From: Fusobacterium necrogenes
GTDB taxonomy: Bacteria > Fusobacteriota > Fusobacteriia > Fusobacteriales > Fusobacteriaceae
Length of the DNA stretch: 33,980 nucleotides
NCBI RefSeq assembly: GCF_900450765.1
Contig: NZ_UGGU01000001.1
Location: 1 to 33,980 of the forward strand
Direction of reading: 5' to 3'
Position numbers and translations under genes: made by a program. This document shows, piece by piece, positions 1-5,990 of the stretch (position 1 is the stretch's first letter; the number at the start of each line of letters is the position of its first letter). The notes beneath the pieces were generated by a model that was not told the DNA's origin, did not search any database, and saw only the letters and a program-made list of their open reading frames with translations.

Positions 1-14
1 TGAATCTTCAAGCC

Positions 15-467
15 ATGAACAAACGAATTAAAAGTTTAGAAGAAAAATTAAGAAAAAATAAAATCAAAAAATCAAGCTTTAGTCAAGCAGAAAGAAAAAA
101 AAGAGCTAGAAATTTGATAATACTAGGAGCTAATTTTGAAATACTGGGATACGAAAAAGAAGAAAATACTGTTATATTAGGTTTTTTAAAAGAAAATATA
201 AATAAAATCAAGCAAAATAGAGAACTGTATAAAGAAATAGGACAATCCATTTTAGATGAGAGAGCTAAAACTAGACTTGAAAACAAATTAGAACATACTT
301 CTCCAGAAACAAGACAAGTCAATTCTGATGAAATAAAAGAACTTTTAATACTATCTAAAAAATATAATATATCAGAATATATAAAAAAAGAGTTTAATAA
401 AACTCTCTGGGAAAAACTTACTTATAAAGAATTTATTTTAATTAAAAAAAATTTTACTGGAATATAA
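15..467 (+). CDS. TraD-like mobilisation accessory protein
   Basis: This 150-residue, strongly basic and charged protein probably assists the relaxase at oriT. A segment near residues 24-45 (KKRARNLIILGANFEILGY) resembles the short conserved core of TraC/TraD-type accessory proteins encoded beside MobQ/Ti-type relaxases; the family call is from memory. The rest is predicted helical with coiled-coil character. No ribosome binding site is visible in the window. The frame is open to the left edge, and if the sequence is circular an ATG spanning 33980-2 would add five residues, so the 5' end is uncertain. On a circle it would follow mobA, the transglycosylase and the tnpB element on the same strand, which fits a mobilisation operon split by the insertion. 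A perfect hairpin terminator overlaps its stop codon. Confidence 0.55.
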   Translation: MNKRIKSLEEKLRKNKIKKSSFSQAERKKRARNLIILGANFEILGYEKEENTVILGFLKENINKIKQNRELYKEIGQSILDERAKTRLENKLEHTSPETRQVNSDEIKELLILSKKYNISEYIKKEFNKTLWEKLTYKEFILIKKNFTGI

Positions 468-492
468 AAAAGCTAGATAATCTAGCTTTTTT
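466..492. terminator. Bidirectional terminator between convergent genes
   Basis: A perfect 12-bp inverted repeat (AAAAAAGCTAGA, loop TAA, TCTAGCTTTTTT) has an A tract on one side and a T tract on the other. It can act as an intrinsic terminator on both strands and serves the TraD-like gene (+) and the HTH/AbrB-like gene (-), whose stop codons flank it. Confidence 0.85.
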
Positions 493-1001
493 TAATATGT
501 TATCATCAAAATTTTTTTTCTCAAATTTAAAGTTAGTCTAACTTCACGCCCCTGTAAATTTTTTAATTTTTGTCCTATGAAAAAAATAAAACTATATCTA
601 TCTTTAATAATCTTTCTTTTTTCAAAAATATAATCATCATTTTCTTCGTGTTGTAATATTATTTTATTTGTTAAATAAGTACAATATATTTCGTTATTCT
701 CATTTAAATTAAATCCTATAGCTATATCTTTTGGTATAATTATATAAATTCTTTCACTCTTTACCTGTACTAAAACCTTTTTTGATAGCTCTTGATTATA
801 GTAATATTCTTCTATTTCTTTATGATCTTTAGTAAAAACTGGATTTTCTAACAATCTTTTTATTAAATCATAATTTATAAATAATTCGTTTGATTCTATT
901 TTTCTTAAAGTTGGAGCAGATATTCCTAAAAAATTAGCTAAATCATTGATAGTAATTTTATTTATTTTACGAGTAATTCTAATTTTATCTCCTATTTTCA
1001 T
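492..1001 (-). CDS. HTH / AbrB-like regulator, third gene of type III toxin-antitoxin locus
   Basis: This 169-residue protein has an XRE-like helix-turn-helix at about residues 8-50 (ITINDLANFLGISAPTLRKIES). A second region, about 75-115 (SERIYIIIPKDIAIGFNLNE), has the strand-rich pattern and IPK motif of SpoVT/AbrB swapped-hairpin domains. It is likely a DNA-binding regulator; the domain calls are pattern-based. Its start overlaps the stop of the upstream toxin gene by 4 bp (ATGA), so the two are translationally coupled and share one transcript. Classical type III loci consist of antitoxin RNA and toxin only, so a co-transcribed regulator is unusual. It could repress the promoter at 1715-1743 or be an unrelated passenger. 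It lacks the C-terminal tail found on its toxin neighbour. Confidence 0.6.
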   Translation of the reverse strand: MKIGDKIRITRKINKITINDLANFLGISAPTLRKIESNELFINYDLIKRLLENPVFTKDHKEIEEYYYNQELSKKVLVQVKSERIYIIIPKDIAIGFNLNENNEIYCTYLTNKIILQHEENDDYIFEKRKIIKDRYSFIFFIGQKLKNLQGREVRLTLNLRKKILMITY

Positions 1002-1504
1002 TTTTCTAGCCCTAAATCCTTTAAATTATTTTGAACTTTCTTTTTCCAAGAATCATTAGCTAATTCTTCCCCAATACTTAATTCTTTATGAAAATATTGT
1101 AATGTGGAATATTTTAACAAAATACTATTTTTAGGAATCTCTGGATTTTTTAATGCTTTTTTATATTTTTTTATATATGTTTCTAATTTCTTAGACAAAA
1201 AATCTTCTTTCCCTAGTAATAATTTATATTCGTCATCATTTATATATACTTTTGTTGTTGTATCTACAAATTTGACAAAGTCATTAATTATAACAGCTTT
1301 TGTTAGATCTAAACCCTTTGTTTTTTCTTTATTTGTAAAAATTGCATTTTCGTGCTGAATATTACTTCTCAAAGGAACAGCAAAAATCATACCAAGACAT
1401 TTAACTAATGTAGTACAAGCATATGGTCTATTCTCTTTTTTCTCCATTTCTGAACATTCTTTGTATTCATCAAAAAATTCTTTTTTTAAAAAATTAAATT
1501 TCAT
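998..1504 (-). CDS. Type III toxin, TenpN/CptN-like endoribonuclease
   Basis: This 168-residue protein is probably a ToxN/AbiQ-superfamily endoribonuclease that is held inactive by a repeat RNA. The diagnostic block is at about residues 26-75: NRPYACTT, then FAVPLRSNIQHENA, then KGLDLTKAVII. It fits what I recall of the TenpN/CptN branch (FAIPLRSNIxH...GLDYSKAVVI) better than ToxN proper. The context is decisive: tandem 44-nt repeats and a terminator lie directly upstream on the same strand (1568-1708), which is the classic type III order of promoter, RNA repeats, terminator, toxin. Translation starts after a modest AAGGCAGGT site. The last 17 residues, SWKKKVQNNLKDLGLEK, form a tail shared with the zeta toxin and ArdC on this plasmid and seem to lie outside the toxin fold. 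Confidence 0.75.
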   Translation of the reverse strand: MKFNFLKKEFFDEYKECSEMEKKENRPYACTTLVKCLGMIFAVPLRSNIQHENAIFTNKEKTKGLDLTKAVIINDFVKFVDTTTKVYINDDEYKLLLGKEDFLSKKLETYIKKYKKALKNPEIPKNSILLKYSTLQYFHKELSIGEELANDSWKKKVQNNLKDLGLEK

Positions 1505-1567
1505 AAAATACCTGCCTTAATTTTATTGATAATTTAATTATAACATATATTTTTATTTTTAAATATG

Positions 1568-1594
1568 AAAAAAGCTCTCTGAATGAGAGCTTTT
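1568..1594 (-). terminator. Attenuating terminator between RNA antitoxin and toxin gene
   Basis: Read on the minus strand, a 10-bp stem (AAAAGCTCTC / GAGAGCTTTT, loop ATTCA) is followed by a run of T. It sits between the repeat RNA and the toxin start. In known type III systems this terminator sets the excess of antitoxin RNA over toxin mRNA by partial readthrough. Confidence 0.85.
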
Positions 1595-1611
1595 CAATCT
1601 TCTATTGAATA

Positions 1612-1707
1612 TTTCTTTTGATTATCCTGTTCGCTATTCTACGAACATATCTTCTCAATGAGCTTTCTTTTGATTATCCTGTTCGTGGCTCTACGAACAT
1701 ATCTTCT
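1612..1707 (-). repeat. Two 44-nt tandem repeats of the RNA antitoxin
   Basis: Copies at 1664-1707 and 1612-1655 match at 40 of 44 positions. All four differences fall in or next to the hairpin loop, so both GTTCG/CGAAC stems are kept. The 8-nt spacers differ (GCTCATTG and TATTCAAT on the minus strand). With only two units joined by such short variable spacers, this is not a CRISPR array. Confidence 0.9.
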
Positions 1708-1714
1708 TATAAGA

Positions 1715-1743
1715 ATTATAGCATATTTTTAATATAAAATCAA
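1715..1743 (-). promoter_or_regulatory. Promoter of the type III antitoxin-toxin operon
   Basis: On the minus strand TTGATT (1743-1738) and a perfect TATAAT (1720-1715) are separated by 17 bp. The predicted start, about 1708, coincides with the first RNA repeat. Confidence 0.8.
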
Positions 1744-1751
1744 CAATATAT

Positions 1752-1819
1752 TGCGGGAGTACCCGCACCCCGCTTGATCTTGGAAAAATATAAAATATAA
1801 AATTTTCTCTTTTTCCAAG
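1752..1819. repeat. Bipartite hairpin element, copy A
   Basis: A small GC-rich hairpin GCGGG-AGTA-CCCGC (1753-1766) is followed by CCCCG and then a long AT-rich hairpin bounded by CTTGGAAAAA (1779-1788) and TTTTTCCAAG (1810-1819). The same two-part arrangement recurs at 16875-16942. The function is unknown. Its long hairpin lies just downstream of the resolvase stop codon and could also terminate that operon; the GC hairpin borders the -35 of the type III promoter. Confidence 0.6.
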
Positions 1820-1829
1820 CTCTCATATT

Positions 1830-2465
1830 TTAATTATTCTTCATTGATTTTTTTATATTAAAAAGTGTTGTTTTTCCTATTCCAGTAGCTTTAATACAAT
1901 CTTTTGTCTTAATATTACCTGCGATCCAAGCGTCTATATATCTTTTCTGCTCTGCTGTCAAATTCTCTTGTTTATTTGGTCTACCTATTACTTTATTTTT
2001 CTTAACTGATATTTTTCTTCCCTTCTCGTCTACTGGTAAAGCGTCATAAGCTCCTGCTTGTCTTTCTTTTTTTACTTCAACTTCCTTTTCAGCAAAATAT
2101 GCTAATAAATTCAAAGCTGTAGGTTGCAATATTTCTTTAACGAACTCATTTTCATTATTAGTATTTAATAGCGGCATATTTAAGATTTCTATGTAAACCC
2201 CTTTTGCTTCTAATAATCTAAAGGTATTCAATATATCTTTTTTATTACGCCCCAGTCTGTCTAATTCAGTTACTATAAGAATATCTCCTACTATTAAATC
2301 GGCTAAAAGTTCCTTCCATTTAGGCCTTTCTAGTGTTCTTCCTGTAATCTTATCAATATAAATATTTTCTTCACTTACTCCTGCTTCTCTTAGTAGTTTT
2401 AATTGTCGATCTAATACTTGCTCTTTGGTTGACACTCTAGCATATCCTAATTTTCTACTTTTCAT
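1830..2465 (-). CDS. Serine recombinase / resolvase (Tn3-resolvase type)
   Basis: This 211-residue recombinase probably resolves plasmid multimers. The N-terminal catalytic domain (about 1-140) begins GYARVSTKEQ with nucleophile Ser12. It continues with the resolvase signature LIVGDILIVTELDRLGRNKKD near residues 57-77. The C-terminal part (from about 165) is a helix-turn-helix DNA-binding domain (TKDCIKATGIGKTTLFNI). The length is normal for small resolvases, and no integrase-type extension is present. Its start overlaps the zeta toxin stop codon by one base, so it is the third gene of the antitoxin-zeta-resolvase operon. Inverted repeats upstream of that operon (3731-3845) are a plausible res site. 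Confidence 0.9.
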   Translation of the reverse strand: MKSRKLGYARVSTKEQVLDRQLKLLREAGVSEENIYIDKITGRTLERPKWKELLADLIVGDILIVTELDRLGRNKKDILNTFRLLEAKGVYIEILNMPLLNTNNENEFVKEILQPTALNLLAYFAEKEVEVKKERQAGAYDALPVDEKGRKISVKKNKVIGRPNKQENLTAEQKRYIDAWIAGNIKTKDCIKATGIGKTTLFNIKKSMKNN

Positions 2466-3406
2466 TATTCCTTCCCTAAAGTTAAAGCTTTTCTATCATT
2501 TGAAAGTTTTTTTTCCCAAGAACTCATATCTTTATTATTTTCTAAAGAATTTTCTCTCTCTTTCAAAAGTTTTTCAAAAGGATTTTCTTTTTCTTTTATA
2601 CTATTTTCTTTTTCTCTTTCTATTATAGCTATTTCTTCTTTTGGTGCTTTACGTTCATTCATATATTCTAATACTTTATCATAACCTTTTAAAATTTGTT
2701 TTTTCTCATCTTCGGATAAAGTTCTTTGAAATTCTTTAGAGATTAATGTTCCTGGATCAATATTAGGTGTTTCTTTCATTGAGTATAAACATTCATTTTC
2801 TCTATTATAAATTCTAATATTAGAAAATACTTTTGCATTGTATAATTTACTTAAATTATTAGCTATATTATCAACCACAATTTGATGATCCTTTTTTAGT
2901 GTTGCTCTTGGTTGAAGTCCTAATTTTATCATTTCTTCATATCTATTTAAAGTACCCAAATAAGAAACTTCTGGCCTTACTTGAATTACAGCCATTTCAA
3001 CTTGATAACCTTTTTTAGAAAGTTCTTGTTGTGTTTTTAATGGTGTTTCTGATGTTCTTAGTGTTCCTTCTATAATTAAATTATATCCTTCATCACTTAA
3101 TTTATTAATTAAAGCTTCTGTCATTTTCCCTGCAAAAGTTTTAGTATATTCTACTGCTTCTTTTCCATACATTTTTTGTAATTCTATAAAATGAGGGTGT
3201 TTTTTTCTAAAATCATCTCCATTTATAACAATTAAATTCTTATTTTCTTTTTCTAGTAAAGCTGTCAGTCCACTTTTACCTGCTCCTGGTTGTCCTCCAA
3301 GAAGAAAAGCCTTTTTTTCTTCTGTAATTTCAATATTTTCTGTAAGTCTAACTTTTATTTCTTCAAATGCTTTTTTAAATTCACTTTCAGTAAAATTATC
3401 AATCAT
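2465..3406 (-). CDS. Zeta toxin family kinase
   Basis: This 313-residue protein belongs to the zeta/PezT family, which phosphorylates UDP-N-acetylglucosamine and blocks cell-wall synthesis. Walker A GGQPGAGKS lies at about residues 37-45. It is followed by INGDDFRKKHPHF (substrate Asp/Arg region), the family block IIEGTLRTSETP, RYEEMIKLGLQPRAT, and KDHQIVVDNIANN. After the kinase domain comes a charged, Lys/Glu-rich linker of about 60 residues. The protein ends in SWEKKLSNDRKALTLGKE, the tail also found on the type III toxin and ArdC. The upstream 85-residue gene is the likely antitoxin (10-bp gap) and the downstream gene is a resolvase. Zeta-plus-resolvase is a known plasmid-stability theme; the tail is the odd feature. 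Confidence 0.92.
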   Translation of the reverse strand: MIDNFTESEFKKAFEEIKVRLTENIEITEEKKAFLLGGQPGAGKSGLTALLEKENKNLIVINGDDFRKKHPHFIELQKMYGKEAVEYTKTFAGKMTEALINKLSDEGYNLIIEGTLRTSETPLKTQQELSKKGYQVEMAVIQVRPEVSYLGTLNRYEEMIKLGLQPRATLKKDHQIVVDNIANNLSKLYNAKVFSNIRIYNRENECLYSMKETPNIDPGTLISKEFQRTLSEDEKKQILKGYDKVLEYMNERKAPKEEIAIIEREKENSIKEKENPFEKLLKERENSLENNKDMSSWEKKLSNDRKALTLGKE

Positions 3407-3416
3407 AATTTAACTC

Positions 3417-3674
3417 CTAATTTAATTTTTTTAAAACTTCTAAAGCTAGATCTAATTTAATATTAGCTTCATTTAATTTTTCTATAGTTTCATATTCTGG
3501 TTTAAAGATATTACGATATATTTCTGAAATAATTTTTTCTAATACTCTAACAGGGTTTAAAGATTCATAACTAATATTATTCTCATCTAAATATTTATCA
3601 TAGTCTGCTAATATTTCTGCACTTTTTTCTCTTAATATTTCCCTTCTTAAATTAATTTCATATAAACTTGCCAT
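3417..3674 (-). CDS. Putative antitoxin of the zeta toxin (epsilon-like)
   Basis: This 85-residue protein is acidic and nearly all helical, with no enzyme motif. It lies 10 bp upstream of the zeta toxin on the same transcript. Size, position and helical character match epsilon-type antitoxins, which bind zeta and block its ATP site. I do not see convincing residue-level similarity, so the assignment rests on context. It starts after a clear AAGGAG site. No DNA-binding domain is obvious, so if the operon is autoregulated, either the resolvase or an unrecognised domain must bind the upstream inverted repeats. Confidence 0.65.
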   Translation of the reverse strand: MASLYEINLRREILREKSAEILADYDKYLDENNISYESLNPVRVLEKIISEIYRNIFKPEYETIEKLNEANIKLDLALEVLKKLN

Positions 3675-3708
3675 AGTATCAACTCCTTAAAATTATAATA
3701 AATTATTT

Positions 3709-3737
3709 CTTATAATTATTATATCACAATAGTTCAA
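3709..3737 (-). promoter_or_regulatory. Promoter of the antitoxin-zeta-resolvase operon
   Basis: On the minus strand TTGAAC (3737-3732) and TATAAG (3714-3709) are 17 bp apart. The -35 hexamer is part of the half-site AGTTCAAAAAAGTATA, so a protein bound there would block RNA polymerase. Confidence 0.55.
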
Positions 3738-3845
3738 AAAAGTATATAAAATTTTAAAGTTATTTTTGAACTGTTTTTTTAAAAAATTTTATAGAAAAAT
3801 ATATAAATTTCTAGTAGTTCAAAAAGTATACTTTTTTGAACTACT
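3731..3845. promoter_or_regulatory. Inverted-repeat array: operator and/or res site
   Basis: Four half-sites of AGTTCAAAAAAGTATA form two dyads. One is a near-perfect 33-bp palindrome at 3813-3845 centred on GTATAC. The other is a looser dyad at 3731-3772 with the arms further apart. The 16-bp half-site at 3731-3746 is an exact reverse complement of 3827-3842. A compact palindromic site plus an accessory site beside a resolvase operon resembles a res site. Overlap with the -35 box also suits autoregulation. Both roles are inferred. Confidence 0.6.
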
Positions 3846-3856
3846 GTTTAAAAAAG

Positions 3857-3950
3857 AAAAAAGGTAGCATGTAGCTACCTTTTTATATTTGCTTATTTGT
3901 TGGGATTCTATACCCTTGATTATTTAGATAGAGTTTCTCTCTCTTTTCTT
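3857..3950 (-). ncRNA. Candidate small RNA downstream of the Abi gene
   Basis: A consensus promoter (3957-3985) and an intrinsic terminator (3859-3884) bracket about 94 nt with no open reading frame. The RNA can form AGAG/CTCT and GGG/CCC (GGGTATAGAATCCC) hairpins before the terminator stem. It lies between the Abi gene and the zeta operon on their strand. Its role is unknown. It might be an antitoxin-type or regulatory RNA for the Abi protein or the leader of something lost. Confidence 0.5.
3859..3884. terminator. Bidirectional-looking intrinsic terminator
   Basis: The stem GGTAGC (3863-3868) and GCTACC (3874-3879) is flanked by an A tract and a T tract. On the minus strand it ends the small RNA and any readthrough from the Abi gene, insulating the zeta operon. 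Confidence 0.8.
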
Positions 3951-3956
3951 GAATAG

Positions 3957-3985
3957 ATTATACCATGAATATAAAATAAATTCAA
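3957..3985 (-). promoter_or_regulatory. Promoter of small RNA downstream of Abi gene
   Basis: On the minus strand TTGAAT (3985-3980), a 17-bp spacer ending in TGG (extended -10), and TATAAT (3962-3957). The Abi stop codon lies only 16 bp upstream, so this promoter is separate from the Abi transcript. Confidence 0.7.
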
Positions 3986-4000
3986 TTATAAGCAGTTATT

Positions 4001-4843
4001 TTATAAATTTTTTATTCTATTTAACATAGTTTCTAATTTAGAATGCATTCTATAATCACTAAATCCATTTAACAAATTTATTAATTTTATCTTTATTTTA
4101 TTAAACTCTATAGGATCATCAATTATAATTTTCATTACAAAAAAAATAATCTCAATTTCTTTATTACTTATGGAATCCCATTCTACTTTTTTCAATTTTT
4201 TTGGAGGAAATAATATTTTTCTAGACAATAATGGCATTCCGTGAGCACAAATATTTCTAATTTCAACTAAAAATTTAAACCAAGAACTTAAAATATTAAT
4301 GTCTATTCCATTATAATTTTCTCTTGAAAAATATTTTCTATCGCGAAGTATCATATTTGAGTAAAATTTTGAAATTTGTCCAAAAGAAAGTATTTCAATA
4401 ATTTTATATAATGGTGGATCATCATCATATCTGGAAAAATGGTTTTCAATCATTTGATTTTTTTCTTTATTTACTTTTTTTAAAATTTCTTCAATAAAAA
4501 TAGTATGAAAATTTGATTTATCAAAATGACTTTGGTTTAAATAACCATGATTTCCATACTTTAAAACATGATAATACGCCAATTCTGTTTTTAATTTAGT
4601 TTCAATTACTCCTAACCCATAAAATATAATATTTCTAATTTCTATATCTAAATTATATAAATTAATAAGATTTTCAATCTTTAAGGGTGTCGAACTAAAA
4701 AACTCTCTGAATAAAAATAATTTTTGATAATTATTACGCTTCAAAAACTCTCTACATTTAGTTTCATCAACAATGAGAATACCCTTAGATTTTATATTTT
4801 CTATCTGTTTTTCTATTGGTAAAGGTGGCTTAGATTTTCTCAT
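4001..4843 (-). CDS. Abi_2 family (AbiD/AbiF) abortive-infection protein
   Basis: This 280-residue protein has the N-terminal Abi_2 signature KPPLPIEKQIENIKSKGI, then FLKRNNYQKLFLFREFF. Next come the DIEIRNIIFYGLGVIETKLKTELAY helices, and at about residues 193-210 EIRNICAHGMPLLSRK. The RNICAH segment is an R-x4-H HEPN ribonuclease motif, as in AbiF/AbiD phage-exclusion proteins. It probably acts in the cytoplasm by cleaving RNA during phage infection; the substrate is unknown. The length is normal for the family. The start follows CGAGAGGAAATTTAATATT, a GAGAGGA-type ribosome site. A small RNA gene with a perfect promoter and terminator lies directly upstream (4869-4971) and another lies downstream, pointing to RNA control like that of abiF-associated RNAs. 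Confidence 0.85.
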   Translation of the reverse strand: MRKSKPPLPIEKQIENIKSKGILIVDETKCREFLKRNNYQKLFLFREFFSSTPLKIENLINLYNLDIEIRNIIFYGLGVIETKLKTELAYYHVLKYGNHGYLNQSHFDKSNFHTIFIEEILKKVNKEKNQMIENHFSRYDDDPPLYKIIEILSFGQISKFYSNMILRDRKYFSRENYNGIDINILSSWFKFLVEIRNICAHGMPLLSRKILFPPKKLKKVEWDSISNKEIEIIFFVMKIIIDDPIEFNKIKIKLINLLNGFSDYRMHSKLETMLNRIKNL

Positions 4844-4868
4844 AATATTAAATTTCCTCTCGTAATAA

Positions 4869-4971
4869 GAAAAACCCTCTCAAAAAAGAGGGTATATCTT
4901 AATTAATTATATTTTTTGTATGGAACGTATTCCGCTATTTAAATATTAAAAAAAGCTCTTCCATCTCTATT
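4869..4971 (-). ncRNA. Structured RNA upstream of Abi_2 gene (abiF-RNA-like)
   Basis: A perfect sigma-70 promoter (4978-5006) should start a transcript near 4971 that ends at the terminator at 4870-4893, giving about 103 nt before the Abi start codon. The RNA contains GGAA-TACG-TTCC (4933-4922). The same TTCCAT segment can alternatively pair with ATGGAA near the 5' end (4964-4959), so a hairpin/long-range switch or pseudoknot is possible. A conserved RNA motif upstream of abiF genes has been reported (abiF RNA motif). That this is a member is inferred from position and layout only. Confidence 0.65.
4870..4893 (-). terminator. Terminator between the structured RNA and the Abi gene
   Basis: On the minus strand ACCCTCT / AGAGGGT forms a 7-bp stem with a T-rich loop, followed by TTTTTC. 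It lies 27 bp upstream of the Abi start codon, so expression of the Abi protein must depend on readthrough, as in type III toxin-antitoxin loci. Confidence 0.8.
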
Positions 4972-4977
4972 GATTTT

Positions 4978-5006
4978 ATTATATATGATAATAACTTTTT
5001 TGTCAA
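4978..5006 (-). promoter_or_regulatory. Perfect-consensus promoter for the Abi leader RNA
   Basis: On the minus strand TTGACA (5006-5001), a 17-bp spacer and TATAAT (4983-4978). This is an exact sigma-70 consensus and one of the strongest promoters in the window, in keeping with high-level transcription of a small RNA. Confidence 0.85.
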
Positions 5007-5049
5007 TCTTTATTTTTATTAATGAATTTTCTTCTTCCTCTCTTTTATT

Positions 5050-5439
5050 TTACAGTTTTCTTTTTTCTAATTCGTCTATAATATTTAAAATTTGCTCTAA
5101 TTTTTCTTTTTTTAAATTTTTTCTTTTAGAATTATTCATTATTAAATCTTTTTGTTGTTCTGCAGAAATGTATTCAACTGGTAAATATCCACATTCAATA
5201 TCTTTTTCCAATAAATTTATTTCATACTCTAATTCCTGTTTTGTTATTGGTTCAAACTCTTTATTCATATATTTTGGTTGTGCTTCATTAACTATATTTC
5301 CAACATGAATACTCACAAGATAGCTAGCTAAAGTAAGATCTTCTTTTAATTCCTTTACCTTTCTTTCACATTCTTTTAAAGCACCTATACTAAAATCTTT
5401 TTTTATTTCATTTATTCTTTCCTGTAAATTTTTATACAT
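5050..5439 (-). CDS. Hypothetical coiled-coil protein
   Basis: This protein has 129 residues from the ATG at 5439, chosen because AAGGAGAG lies 8 bp upstream; an in-frame ATG at 5463 would place that site inside the gene. It is highly charged and predicted almost fully helical, with a Lys/Glu-rich C-terminus of coiled-coil character. No membrane segment, signal peptide or catalytic motif is visible, and I do not recognise the family. It ends upstream of the Abi leader promoter, so its transcript is separate from the Abi RNA unless readthrough occurs. Confidence 0.6.
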   Translation of the reverse strand: MYKNLQERINEIKKDFSIGALKECERKVKELKEDLTLASYLVSIHVGNIVNEAQPKYMNKEFEPITKQELEYEINLLEKDIECGYLPVEYISAEQQKDLIMNNSKRKNLKKEKLEQILNIIDELEKRKL

Positions 5440-5556
5440 TTTTATCTCTCCTTTTTTATTCAAATAACAAACAATATTTTTCTGTTTATATTGCTTATTA
5501 TAGCATAATACACTTTTAAATACAAATTTCTTCTATAAAACACGCTTTATTAAATT

Positions 5557-5970
5557 TTAATAGTCATCATAATAATTATTTCTATAGCTTCTTGCAGATA
5601 ATAAAATTACCGCAAAAATTAAAAATATTAAACTAAATCCTAAAATTAAATATAATATTACCATTACTATATAAATCGCTGCTGCTATTGTTCCATATAC
5701 AAGATCTGTTTTCTTATACATCATGTAAATAGCATATAATATCATAACTATACCTATTGCTATAAGTATTACTCCAGATATGGAATCATTTGAAGGTTTA
5801 TACAATATTCCTATAACAATTAATATAGATCCAATAAAAGGCATTTTAAAATTCTCTTTACAAAACATTTTTATATTAAATCTTTTTTCATATTCAAAAT
5901 TTACTTTTTCTTTTACTTTAGGTAAATACTTGAGTATGCAAATTATAATTAATATTTCAACAATAAACAT
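5557..5970 (-). CDS. Hypothetical membrane protein, about four transmembrane helices
   Basis: This 137-residue protein has hydrophobic segments at about residues 1-16, 44-58, 65-84 and 92-124 (the last possibly two helices). A positively charged loop and a Tyr/Asp-rich tail (NNYYDDY) complete it. It sits in the inner membrane by prediction. The start follows GAGGGTG with a 6-bp spacing. It lies downstream of the rep1 gene on the same strand, next to a duplicated segment. The role is not recognised; entry exclusion or membrane stress are only guesses. Confidence 0.6.
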   Translation of the reverse strand: MFIVEILIIICILKYLPKVKEKVNFEYEKRFNIKMFCKENFKMPFIGSILIVIGILYKPSNDSISGVILIAIGIVMILYAIYMMYKKTDLVYGTIAAAIYIVMVILYLILGFSLIFLIFAVILLSARSYRNNYYDDY

Positions 5971-5990
5971 TATAACACCCTCTTATTTTC

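Larger units (their letters stand above)
1568..1708 (-). ncRNA. Type III antitoxin RNA with tandem pseudoknot-type repeats
   Basis: A transcript from the consensus promoter at 1715-1743 would start about position 1708, exactly at the first repeat, and end at the terminator at 1568-1594. It carries two full 44-nt repeat copies in a 52-nt period, then the first 7 nt of a third copy (AGAAGAT at 1603-1597). Each repeat begins AGAAGATAT, has a hairpin with stem GTTCG/CGAAC, and ends in an A-rich tail (AGGATAATCAAAAGAAA). This is the layout of ToxI/TenpI/CptI antitoxin RNAs, whose repeats are cut by the toxin and fold into pseudoknots. The pairing inside the complex is inferred. Confidence 0.85.

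Noticed and set aside
1622-1685. TATCCTGT in the antitoxin repeats resembles the IncP nick core
   Set aside because: It occurs once in each RNA repeat, is not next to a relaxase gene, and the relaxase here is MobQ-like; the match is chance.
1612-1707. CRISPR-like direct repeats
   Set aside because: Only two full units with 8-bp spacers, no cas genes, and an exact promoter-repeat-terminator-toxin layout; type III antitoxin RNA explains them fully.
2425-2628. Open frames on the strand opposite genes (here and at many other sites such as 30253-30474 and 31063-31290)
   Set aside because: They lack ribosome sites, are rich in Phe, Leu and Ser as expected from reading AT-rich genes backwards, and lie wholly inside well-supported genes.
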